From NCBI RefSeq assembly GCF_023657595.1, contig NZ_CP098323.1:1202001-1266000 (forward strand): a DNA stretch of 64,000 nt. Direction: 5' to 3'. Positions 8,149 to 14,618 of this stretch are shown here, in pieces. Source of the DNA: Cytobacillus firmus (GTDB taxonomy: Bacteria > Bacillota > Bacilli > Bacillales > Cytobacillaceae). The notes below the pieces were generated by a model. The model was given only the letters and a program-made list of their open reading frames with translations, had not been told where the DNA came from and ran no database searches. Each line of letters starts with the position of its first letter. The stretch's first letter is position 1. A program made the translations under genes and the position numbers.

Positions 8149-8895
8149 ATGGCAGAACAATTTTATGATGAATTAGCTGAAGAGTATCACTTAATATTTG
8201 AGAATTGGGATCGTTCCATTGCCAGACAGGGCGATGTACTGGATCAACTTTTATCGGCAGAAGGCATAAAAAAAACATCATCTTTATTGGATTGTTCTTG
8301 CGGAATAGGGACTCAGACATTAGCTCTCGCCAAAAAGGGGTACAAAATAACTGCATCAGACATTAGCGGAAAGTCTATCTTAAGGGCAAAAAGAGAAGCA
8401 GAGCTGAGAAAACTGTACATCCCATTTTTTCATGCAGATATGAGGTCATTGTCATCTGTGCACAGTGAATCTTTTCATGCCATTATCTCGATGGATAACG
8501 CCTTGCCGCACCTTATCACCGAAAGAGAATGCATCAAGGCACTTAAAGAGGTTTACAGTATACTCAGCGAGAAAGGCATTTTTCTCTTTTCTATCAGGAA
8601 TTATGATGAAATACATAAAGAAAGGCCAACATCCACATTGCCTGCAAAAAGGGGTCACACCATAACCTTTCAGCTTTGGGATTGGCATCAGAATTCTGAT
8701 ATATATAATTTGAGGCATTTTACAATGATTGAAAAAGACGGGACCTGGTCTGTGTCAGAAAGACTTTCTCAGTATAGGGCCTACAGAAAGGAAGAGTTAA
8801 ACAATTTTCTGCGCAAAGCTGGGTTTCGGCGGGTCAAATGGCTCCTCCCTGAAGAGTCTGGATTTTATCAGCCAATTGCCATTGCATATAAATAA
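8149..8895 (+). CDS. Class I SAM-dependent methyltransferase
   Basis: A 248-residue protein. Motif I is LLDCSCGIGTQTLAL (about 47-60), motif II region ITASDIS (about 70), and an acidic motif ISMDNALPHL (about 115) is typical of glycine/sarcosine-type and small-molecule N-methyltransferases. The substrate cannot be told from sequence. The start ATG 8149 has AAGGAGGT at 8 nt. It stands alone between a terminator and a repeat element. Confidence 0.8.
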   Translation: MAEQFYDELAEEYHLIFENWDRSIARQGDVLDQLLSAEGIKKTSSLLDCSCGIGTQTLALAKKGYKITASDISGKSILRAKREAELRKLYIPFFHADMRSLSSVHSESFHAIISMDNALPHLITERECIKALKEVYSILSEKGIFLFSIRNYDEIHKERPTSTLPAKRGHTITFQLWDWHQNSDIYNLRHFTMIEKDGTWSVSERLSQYRAYRKEELNNFLRKAGFRRVKWLLPEESGFYQPIAIAYK

Positions 8896-8900
8896 ATAAA

Positions 8901-9180
8901 GTTTGTTTTCGCCAGGTTTATTGCTTTTTCCTCTTATTTACTGAGTTGATTGGAGCGGAAGGTGCGAGATCCTCGAAAATGCATTCACATTTTCTTCGTG
9001 CGGTGTTTACACAAGGAAGCTTATTCACGGTCCTGCGGGAGTAGCAGGACAGGTAAGACCCCGCAGACGCGGAGCGTCGAGGAGGCTTACCGCCTGCCCC
9101 GCGGTTCGCTGAGCAGCCTGGAGCGGAAATCAACGGACAACATTGATGGCTGAAAAACAGTAATATATACGAAAAGAGCC
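8901..9180 (+). mobile_element. MITE-like repeat, copy A (long form)
   Basis: About 280 bp. Ends are imperfect inverted repeats of about 28 bp (left ..TTTTCGCCAGGTTTATTG, right ..TATATACGAAAAGAGCC). Inside are the family core GAGTTGATTGGAGCGGAAGG and the closing GGAGCGGAAATCAACGGACA, plus several nested hairpins. An extra stretch of about 70 bp (8973-9042) is shared only with copy C. Flanks are A-rich with no convincing target duplication. Confidence 0.75.
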
Positions 9181-9182
9181 AA

Positions 9183-9206
9183 AAAAAAGGCCATTCGGCC
9201 TTTTTT
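9183..9206 (-). terminator. Terminator of the 23-residue membrane peptide gene
   Basis: AAAAAAGGCC ATTC GGCCTTTTTT hairpin with runs on both strands, abutting repeat copy A. Confidence 0.75.
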
Positions 9207-9218
9207 AATAGAAATAAT

Positions 9219-9290
9219 TTAGAATAACCAGCTGATTAGTGCTCCAATTACCACAATCGCTCCAACTACCATAAAAATTGTACGTATCAT
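9219..9290 (-). CDS. Small single-helix membrane peptide (23 aa)
   Basis: A 23-codon ORF starting MIRTIFMVVGAIVVIG and ending in SWLF, almost all one transmembrane helix. GGAG lies 9 nt before the ATG at 9290, and a terminator follows the stop. The size, helix and own signals support a real small gene. Function unknown. Confidence 0.65.
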   Translation of the reverse strand: MIRTIFMVVGAIVVIGALISWLF

Positions 9291-9328
9291 TTATTTTCAC
9301 TCCATTCACTCTGCAATAAAATAGTCAA

Positions 9329-9652
9329 TTATAGCTGAATTGTTTCAGCTGTATTGATTAAACGTTTTTCTGACATGCGAAGTACAGAAACATGGTTGCT
9401 GCACATGTCTTTGATATGCTCCAGATGGTTCTGGACTTCAGTTCCTTCCACAATGATTTTCAGACTCGTTTGCGGTTTCACTGTTAAAAGGAAAGACACT
9501 AATTTAGAAAGGTTTGAGGCATCCACCGCTTTGTGTTTGCTGTAGAGATAAGTGGTGCCTTCAAATTGTTTTGACGCCTGGTAAATTTCAAGCATTTTCT
9601 TCATAGTGAACTTGTTTCGAACTAATACATTACTAGAAATAATTTCTTTCAT
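9329..9652 (-). CDS. HPr-like protein lacking the phosphorylatable histidine
   Basis: A 107-residue protein that aligns by pattern with the HPr fold of the PTS: an N-terminal strand, a helix (MKKMLEIYQASKQFEG), strands, then KAVDASNLSKLVSFLLTVK and TSLKIIVEGTE. The HPr active site HARPA is replaced by VRNKF, so His-15 is missing and PTS phosphotransfer is not possible. The regulatory Ser-46 position is also unclear. Upstream is a good sigma-B-type promoter (GTTTAC-N14-GGGTAA). A stress-induced, catalytically silent HPr homologue, perhaps acting as a regulator or binding partner, is inference. Confidence 0.6.
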   Translation of the reverse strand: MKEIISSNVLVRNKFTMKKMLEIYQASKQFEGTTYLYSKHKAVDASNLSKLVSFLLTVKPQTSLKIIVEGTEVQNHLEHIKDMCSNHVSVLRMSEKRLINTAETIQL

Positions 9653-9720
9653 TTTAAAAATCTCCTTTTAAAAAAGTATTTTATATATTAATGGATTAAT
9701 GATGTGGTTGTACTATGGAA

Positions 9721-9746
9721 TTACCCCGGTAATCACAACCGTAAAC
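9721..9746 (-). promoter_or_regulatory. Sigma-B-like promoter for HPr-like gene
   Basis: Minus strand: -35 GTTTAC (9741-9746), 14-nt spacer, -10 GGGTAA (9721-9726), close to GTTTAA-N12-15-GGGTAT. The -10 lies inside the inverted repeat ATTACCCCGGTAAT. Confidence 0.65.
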
Positions 9747-9912
9747 CACCCGGGTTTCAAGAGTGAATAATTACCTTTTTTAATTCATACGTATTTAGGG
9801 GTTGAGGCACCATCAGTCTGCAGAAGGAGATAAAAACCATCAAAAGCCGCTTTATCAACTGCTTGTGGCAATATATAGTAGAGATATAAACAGGGAAACT
9901 GAGGTAAAAGGG

Positions 9913-11199
9913 ATGAAGAAATTCAAAGGAATTTTTAAAAATGCCAATTATGTGAAATTATTTTTCGCCAACTTTACTTCTCAGATGGGCAGCACGATTG
10001 GTTTAACAGCATTTATGTTTTATTTGCTGGATCGTTTCTCGGAACAGCCTTTTTATGCCACATTAACTGAATTGATGTTCTCTGTTCCGACCCTGGCGGT
10101 GTTTTTTTTAGTTGGAGTGTTTGCGGATAGGATGGATCGCCAGAAAATAGCTTATCATTGTGATTGGATCAGCGCGTTATTATCCATTTTGCTTTTACTG
10201 ACTATTATTATTGGCTGGATGCCGCTGGTATTTGCAGTATTGTTCCTGAGGAGCGCCATTCAGAAATTCTTCTTTCCAGCTGAACATGCAATGATTCAAG
10301 GCATATTGAAAAGTGAAGATTATACAACTGCTGCAGGCCTTAATCAGGTCGTGATGAGTCTTTTCATGCTGTTCGGAAACGGCCTTGGCATTTTTGCCTA
10401 CTGGACAGTGGGAGTATACGGTGCGATTGTAACTGATGCACTTACCTTTATCATCAGTGCATTATTAATAAAATCCTGCCGTATACCTGAAGAGGTCCGT
10501 CTGCCAAATGGCGCTCATGGATTTAAAGACCTGAATATCCCGCTTGTTTTCAAGGACTTTAATCTGGGGATAAAATATATTCTCCAGCACAAATTGTTAT
10601 CTGCTTTACTTGTTGGCTTCTTCGTTTTCGGAGTGGTAAACGGCGGATTTTCAGTCATGCCTATTTTTATGCTGAAATACAAACTCGAGCCGCAATCCTA
10701 TGAGGAATACTCAGTCCTGCTCGGAATAACATTTGGGGTTGGCGTTCTTATTGGCAGCTTTGTGGCCTCTTTGCTTACTCAAAAATTCAAACTTTATCAG
10801 CTGATCATTGCCGGATTGCTGTTATCCGGAATCTTCATCATTGCTGCCTCTTTTGCAGAGAACACGTTTATTTTCCTATCTTTATTATTTGCTGCAGCTT
10901 TCGGACTCCCTTTAGTGAACATCGCAATTGGCGGCTGGATGCCAAGTATTGTTGATCCGAAGATGATGGGAAGAGTACAGGGGTGGATAAGTCCGCTGAT
11001 GATGCTTTCACAATCCATAACACTCGGATTTATTGCTGTCAGCTTTCCGGGGTTCCTCAGAGTGGAAATGCTTTATTGGATGGTAGGCGGCTGTTTAGCA
11101 CTTGTCGGTGTTTTTTACAGCATCGTTCTCCCGGGATTAACGAAAAAATCAGAAAAAACAGGTGAAGCACATTCTTTGGAACAGACTGGTGCAGTATAA
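9913..11199 (+). CDS. MFS transporter (MdtG/macrolide-efflux-like)
   Basis: A 428-residue major facilitator with about 12 hydrophobic segments. The loop 2-3 motif is VGVFADRMDRQKIAY (about 70-85), of the G-x-x-x-D-R form. It resembles the DHA-type and macrolide efflux subfamily (MFS_3), with TLTELMFSVPTLAVF before the motif. Probable proton-driven efflux at the plasma membrane; substrate unknown. The start ATG 9913 follows GAGG at about 8 nt; an earlier in-frame ATG at 9802 has no site and adds a hydrophilic stretch atypical of the family. The promoter region shares the 260-nt gap with the divergent HPr-like gene. Confidence 0.85.
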   Translation: MKKFKGIFKNANYVKLFFANFTSQMGSTIGLTAFMFYLLDRFSEQPFYATLTELMFSVPTLAVFFLVGVFADRMDRQKIAYHCDWISALLSILLLLTIIIGWMPLVFAVLFLRSAIQKFFFPAEHAMIQGILKSEDYTTAAGLNQVVMSLFMLFGNGLGIFAYWTVGVYGAIVTDALTFIISALLIKSCRIPEEVRLPNGAHGFKDLNIPLVFKDFNLGIKYILQHKLLSALLVGFFVFGVVNGGFSVMPIFMLKYKLEPQSYEEYSVLLGITFGVGVLIGSFVASLLTQKFKLYQLIIAGLLLSGIFIIAASFAENTFIFLSLLFAAAFGLPLVNIAIGGWMPSIVDPKMMGRVQGWISPLMMLSQSITLGFIAVSFPGFLRVEMLYWMVGGCLALVGVFYSIVLPGLTKKSEKTGEAHSLEQTGAV

Positions 11200-11214
11200 T
11201 GTAATAAAAGGCAG

Positions 11215-11240
11215 AAAAGCCCCTATAACAGGGGCTTTTT
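11215..11240 (+). terminator. Terminator after MFS gene
   Basis: GCCCCT ATAAC AGGGGC stem with T-run. Confidence 0.85.
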
Positions 11241-11267
11241 ATGTATAAAAAATAATTTAAAGAATAA

Positions 11268-11292
11268 TGAACCTTTTCATCTCTTGAACGTC
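11268..11292 (+). promoter_or_regulatory. ECF-type (SigY) autoregulatory promoter
   Basis: TGAACC (11268-11273), 15 nt, CGTC (11289-11292). This matches the ECF consensus TGAAC...CGTC, in particular that reported for SigY (TGAACGC / CGTC), and sits 57 nt upstream of the sigma gene. Confidence 0.7.
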
Positions 11293-11348
11293 TTATGAGT
11301 GAAATAAACAGAAAACAATGGGATGATAAGAAGAGAGGAAAGAAGCTG

Positions 11349-11912
11349 ATGGAGGAGAAAGACCTTATAGCAAGTGCCAAACGAGGTGATCAGCTCGCTT
11401 TTGCCATGCTTTTTAAAAATAACTATCCCTTTCTGGTTAAATACTTAATCAAAATTACAATGAATCCCGATGCAGCTGAAGAGCTTGCTCAGGAAACAAT
11501 GGCCAAATGTGTTGAAAAAATCGGACTTTTTAATGGCAAATCAAAATTTTCCTCCTGGCTGATAACCATTGCGACAAATTTGTATATTGATCAGAAGCGA
11601 AAGTCGAAAAGAGAGAAGAGCTGGAAAGCACAGGAAGAGGTTTTCAGACGCTTGAAATGGCATCTTGAAAGCCGAAATGAAGAATGGAATGATGCCTTGT
11701 CTGCTTTGGGAAAACTAAAAGACGAGATTAGGATACCTATTGTTCTTAAACATTATTATGGCTACTCGTATGAGGAAATAGGAAAAATGATGAACATATC
11801 TTCAGGCACTGTCAAATCTAGAGTGCACAATGGAATCATGTCTGTAAGAGAGGAGTTGAAGCTACATGGTGAACAGGAAAGTGCTGCAGCTGGAACAAGA
11901 TCATCAAGATGA
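11349..11912 (+). CDS. sigY: ECF sigma factor, SigY type
   Basis: A 187-residue group 4 sigma factor. Region 2 (about 25-90) contains ELAQETMAKCVEKIG and FSSWLITIATNLYIDQKRK. Region 4 (about 115-165) ends with YEEIGKMMNISSGTVKSRVH. The following YxlC-, YxlD/E-like small membrane genes and the promoter type identify it as SigY-like. The start is placed at ATG 11349 (GAGAGGA upstream), giving the usual N-terminus MEEKDLIASAKRGDQLAF; an in-frame ATG at 11295 lies almost on the transcription start. It overlaps the next gene by 47 nt, a sign of translational coupling to its anti-sigma partner. Confidence 0.8.
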   Translation: MEEKDLIASAKRGDQLAFAMLFKNNYPFLVKYLIKITMNPDAAEELAQETMAKCVEKIGLFNGKSKFSSWLITIATNLYIDQKRKSKREKSWKAQEEVFRRLKWHLESRNEEWNDALSALGKLKDEIRIPIVLKHYYGYSYEEIGKMMNISSGTVKSRVHNGIMSVREELKLHGEQESAAAGTRSSR

Positions 11913-12216
11913 GCAATTATTGGCTGCAGTTAAGGAAATTGAAGACGGATGGGAAACGCTGGAAGAAAACGTCCCGGTATATACACCTGATCTGCAATTT
12001 TTTGAAAACTTAGTTGCAGAGCAAAAACAGGAAATGAAAAGGAAATTGATCAGGGAGTTAGCTATCTTCACTGTTGCAGCACTCCTCATTGTAACTTCTG
12101 TATTATTCATGCTGTATCAGGTTCCGTCTGTATTTTTTATTCTGCAGGGAGTTGTCACAGTTTTTATTATGGCCTATAGCACAGTCAGCTTCGTGAAACA
12201 GGTGAATGGCACATGA
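11866..12216 (+). CDS. yxlC: YxlC-like anti-SigY membrane protein
   Basis: A 116-residue protein. An acidic N-terminal cytoplasmic part (about 1-60, containing LLAAVKEIEDGWETLEENVP) is followed by two membrane helices (about 68-90 and 94-110). In B. subtilis YxlC is the main negative regulator of SigY, binding the sigma factor at the membrane. The gene overlaps sigY and its stop overlaps the next start by 4 nt. Identification rests on position and layout more than on sequence. Confidence 0.65.
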   Translation: MVNRKVLQLEQDHQDEQLLAAVKEIEDGWETLEENVPVYTPDLQFFENLVAEQKQEMKRKLIRELAIFTVAALLIVTSVLFMLYQVPSVFFILQGVVTVFIMAYSTVSFVKQVNGT

Positions 12217-12413
12217 ACAGCGAAGAAATATCTCTTCCGTTGCTGATTATTGTGGGAGTCATCTTAATAGCACAGAGTACGTTCCTATTTCTTGATGCAA
12301 GAAAGCACGGCCACAATTATTGGCTATGGGGAATTATCGGTTTAATTCAGGCGCCAATGCCGACGCTGTTTTACTTGATTTTCGTCAGAAAGATCTGGCA
12401 GAAAAAAGATTAA
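12213..12413 (+). CDS. YxlE-like small membrane protein (PLDc_N type)
   Basis: A 66-residue protein with two membrane helices (about 8-26 and 37-58) and the connecting motif FLFLDARKHGHNYWLWGIIG, which resembles the phospholipase-D-nuclease N-terminal family to which YxlE belongs. YxlE contributes to SigY inhibition in B. subtilis. Stop-start overlap with yxlC (ATGA). Confidence 0.65.
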   Translation: MNSEEISLPLLIIVGVILIAQSTFLFLDARKHGHNYWLWGIIGLIQAPMPTLFYLIFVRKIWQKKD

Positions 12414-12428
12414 TTGAGGGATGGAAGG

Positions 12429-12632
12429 ATGAAAAAATTAAAACAGATGCTGCTTCTTGCAGCCGGTGGCGGCCAGCTTCTCGGGATTGTCATGCTGTTT
12501 ATTAATATGAAGGCTGCAATTATGTTTTATATTTTATATGCTTTAATGATTTTTGCATTATTTATTGTGCTGATAGCTGAGAGAAAAAGAGAAAAAGAGG
12601 AGGAAGAACAAAATGATTATCGTGACTACTGA
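12429..12632 (+). CDS. YxlD-like small membrane protein
   Basis: A 67-residue protein with two hydrophobic helices (about 8-24 and 30-48) and a charged RKREKEEEEQ tail. The start ATG 12429 (GAGG 9 nt upstream) is preferred over the TTG at 12414. By position it is the YxlD-type member of the SigY operon. It overlaps the downstream YbjQ gene by 20 nt. Confidence 0.6.
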   Translation: MKKLKQMLLLAAGGGQLLGIVMLFINMKAAIMFYILYALMIFALFIVLIAERKREKEEEEQNDYRDY

Positions 12633-12930
12633 TACGGTATCCGGAAAAAAGATTAAAGAGATTAAAGGGTTTGTAAGGGGGAGTACCGTCCAGACAAAGC
12701 ATATAGGAAAAGATATTCTGGCAGGATTAAAAACAATTGTAGGCGGAGAAATTGGCGAATATACTGAAATGATGGATGAAGCCAGACAGAAGGCAATTGG
12801 CAGAATGGTTGAAGATGCAAAGGCAAAAGGGGCCAACGCAATCATTGGAATGCGGCTGCAAACCTCAGCGGTTATGCAGAATGCTGCAGAAATCATAGCC
12901 TATGGGACTGCAGCAATAATTGAAGAATAG
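12613..12930 (+). CDS. YbjQ/UPF0145 family protein
   Basis: A 105-residue protein of the YbjQ (DUF74) family, with the N-terminal TTDTVSGKKIKEIKGFVRG, the central GLKTIVGGEIGEYTEMMDEA and the C-terminal GANAIIGMRL. Members form a pentameric beta fold of unknown function and have been called heavy-metal-binding by structure. It is the last gene of the sigY operon here, in place of the yxlFG ABC transporter of B. subtilis, so it is probably a SigY target. GGAGG lies 9 nt before the ATG. Confidence 0.8.
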   Translation: MIIVTTDTVSGKKIKEIKGFVRGSTVQTKHIGKDILAGLKTIVGGEIGEYTEMMDEARQKAIGRMVEDAKAKGANAIIGMRLQTSAVMQNAAEIIAYGTAAIIEE

Positions 12931-12940
12931 CAGGAGAAGA

Positions 12941-12968
12941 ACCAGCTGACATAGTTAGCTGGTTTTTT
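12941..12968 (+). terminator. Terminator of the sigY operon
   Basis: ACCAGCT/AGCTGGT stem followed by a T-run. Confidence 0.85.
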
Positions 12969-13138
12969 AATGTCTTTAATAGGGAAAGGATGAATATTTG
13001 GCAGAAAATACTTGAAAAGAAACTAGTGAATTTTTTGTGATATTATAAGCATTTTTCGCTGAAATCCTTTACAATAGAATGAAACTTCTTAAAAACAAAA
13101 CTAAGAAAAATGACACTTGAATGTGGATTGGAGTATAT

Positions 13139-13927
13139 ATGCTATATTACCGTACGTATGTGAAAGATGAGTCCCTGCCATGGGTTACCTTTGTTCATGG
13201 TGCAGGGGGCAGCTCTGCAATTTGGTATAAACAAATGAGAGAGTACAAAAAGCATTTCAATGTTCTGCTGGTAGATCTGCGGGGACATGGTCAATCAGGA
13301 AAGGGCACCTGGGAAGAAGGAGATCATTTTACAGAGGTTTCTCAGGATATAGTGGATGTGCTCGATCATCTTCATATTACAGACTCCCACTTTGTCGGAA
13401 TTTCGCTGGGGACTATAGTGATCCAGACAATCGCGCAGAATCATCAGGAAAGAGTAGCTTCCATGATTTTGGGCGGTGCCATTACTGAATTGAATTGGCG
13501 CACAAGGTTTTTGATAGCCATTGCGAATTTGACTAAGTATATCCTGCCATATATGCTGCTTTATAAGCTTTTTGCGTGGATTATCATGCCAAAAAGAAAC
13601 CACCTTGAATCAAGACATGCCTTTGTAAGGCAGGCAGCAAAAATGTGCCAAAAAGAATTCATCAACTGGCTGTCCTTAACAAAATCGGTTAATCCGTACC
13701 TGGGAAGAATCCAATCCAGCATTTCTCACATTCCTACCCTTTTTATTATGGGACAGGAAGACCACTTGTTTATTAAGTCTGTAAAAAGCATTGCCCAAAA
13801 AGCTAAAACAGCTACAGTCAAAATCATTACAGATGCAGGACATGTATGCAACATCGACAAACCTGATGCCTTTAACAGGATAACCATCGACTTCATCAAC
13901 AGGCAAAAAAGAAGATTGGCTTCATAA
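13139..13927 (+). CDS. Alpha/beta-hydrolase
   Basis: A 262-residue alpha/beta-hydrolase with oxyanion motif HGAGGS (about 18-23), nucleophile elbow GISLG (about 91, Ser), acid in GQEDHLF (about 210) and the catalytic His in AGHVCNID (about 238). It is similar in size to YugF/MhpC-type esterases. The substrate is unknown. The start ATG 13139 has GGAG 5 to 6 nt upstream; an in-frame ATG at 13121 has none. Monocistronic, with its own terminator. Confidence 0.85.
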   Translation: MLYYRTYVKDESLPWVTFVHGAGGSSAIWYKQMREYKKHFNVLLVDLRGHGQSGKGTWEEGDHFTEVSQDIVDVLDHLHITDSHFVGISLGTIVIQTIAQNHQERVASMILGGAITELNWRTRFLIAIANLTKYILPYMLLYKLFAWIIMPKRNHLESRHAFVRQAAKMCQKEFINWLSLTKSVNPYLGRIQSSISHIPTLFIMGQEDHLFIKSVKSIAQKAKTATVKIITDAGHVCNIDKPDAFNRITIDFINRQKRRLAS

Positions 13928-13951
13928 AGGATCCCGGCGGATCCTTTTTTT
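13926..13951 (+). terminator. Terminator after alpha/beta-hydrolase
   Basis: AAAGGATCC CGGC GGATCC followed by seven T residues. Confidence 0.85.
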
Positions 13952-13954
13952 AAA

Positions 13955-14080
13955 TGCTGTTTTACAAGGTTTATTGATTTTTTGTATTTTATTTACTGAG
14001 TTGATTGGAGCGGCAGCCTGGAGCGGAAATCAACGGACAACATTGATAGAGGAAAAACAGCACTTTATACGAAAAGAGCC
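13955..14080 (+). mobile_element. MITE-like repeat, copy B (short, internally deleted)
   Basis: A 126-bp copy with both terminal inverted repeats (left TGCTGTTTTACAAGGTTTAT, right TTTATACGAAAAGAGCC). The interior between the two GGAGCGG boxes is missing, joined as GGAGCGGCAGCCTGGAGCGG. Flanks TTTTTAAA and TTTATAAT are only partly alike. Confidence 0.75.
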
Positions 14081-14126
14081 TTTATAATAAATAACAGAAA
14101 ATTTTTAAAAGTAGGTAAAAAGCTGA

Positions 14127-14155
14127 TTGACTTTTAGTGTAAGCGGTGATAATCT
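14127..14155 (+). promoter_or_regulatory. Putative promoter of the bmrCD leader transcript
   Basis: TTGACT (14127-14132), 17 nt, TAATCT (14150-14155), with an alternative GATAAT at 15 nt. It is the only good promoter between the MITE and the first leader ORF. Confidence 0.5.
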
Positions 14156-14192
14156 TACCAATATGGAAAAAAATGAAAAGGAGGGCTACAAA

Positions 14193-14267
14193 ATGATCTT
14201 AATTCATCATCATCAAACAACAACACAAAAATTAAAATCTGTAACCTCTCCTTTAGAACAATATTAA
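14193..14267 (+). CDS. Leader peptide 1 of bmrCD (24 aa)
   Basis: A 24-codon ORF starting MILIHHHQTTTQKLK and ending PLEQY, preceded by AAGGAGGG at about 8 nt. It lies 425 nt before bmrC. B. subtilis bmrCD has a translated leader ORF (bmrB) whose ribosome stalling lets transcription continue when translation inhibitors are present; this ORF is the positional counterpart. Codons 17-21 (14241-14253) can pair with 14298-14313, so a ribosome on the end of the ORF would change the downstream folding. Confidence 0.7.
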   Translation: MILIHHHQTTTQKLKSVTSPLEQY

Positions 14268-14297
14268 AATGTAAACAGGATCTGCCTGCACATTTTG

Positions 14298-14376
14298 AAG
14301 GAGCACAGGTTACATTTCGTAACGTGGGCTCTTTTGTCTCTTAAGACATATCGCATGCCGCGGTATGTCTTTTTTT
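14298..14376 (+). terminator. Attenuator hairpins of the bmrCD leader
   Basis: Hairpin GAGCACAGGTTAC/GTAACGTGGGCTC (14301-14313 with 14319-14331) is followed by an intrinsic terminator, AGACATA/TATGTCT (14344-14350 with 14364-14370) plus T-run 14371-14376. The 5' arm of the first hairpin can instead pair with leader ORF 1 (GTAACCT with AGGTTAC and CTCCTT with AAGGAG). TGTCT (14336-14339 region) can also pair with AGACA of the terminator. These competing pairings are what a ribosome-controlled attenuator needs. Confidence 0.65.
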
Positions 14377-14481
14377 CGTCTAATTCTCAAATATCACCAA
14401 TAGGAAATTCAGGCATTGCCTGTTTCCATATATTTCAATAGCGGCTGTTGTCGGCAGCCGTAAAAAAGGGAGGAAAATTTT

Positions 14482-14541
14482 ATGAATGCAGTAAGAATGA
14501 AAAGAAAAACAATTTTGCCGGAGGATCTGGATGGAGGCTAG
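14482..14541 (+). CDS. Leader peptide 2 of bmrCD (19 aa)
   Basis: A 19-codon ORF, MNAVRMKRKTILPEDLDGG, with AAGGGAGG 8 nt upstream. It lies after the attenuator terminator and before bmrC. A second hairpin (GTATGAAAGCTC / GAGCTTCATAC, 14565-14576 with 14590-14600) separates it from the bmrC ribosome binding site. Probably a second translated control element. Confidence 0.6.
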   Translation: MNAVRMKRKTILPEDLDGG

Positions 14542-14564
14542 TTATGTATTTGCTGCTGGTTTTT

Positions 14565-14600
14565 GTATGAAAGCTCTCTTTAGAAACGTGAGCTTCATAC
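14565..14600 (+). promoter_or_regulatory. Hairpin immediately upstream of the bmrC ribosome binding site
   Basis: GTATGAA-GCTC / GAGC-TTCATAC stem of 11 bp with one bulge, ending 3 nt before the GGAAAGGGGAGAG site. Loop bases CTCTCTTT could pair with that site. Confidence 0.55.
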
Positions 14601-14618
14601 CGGAAAGGGGAGAGATCG

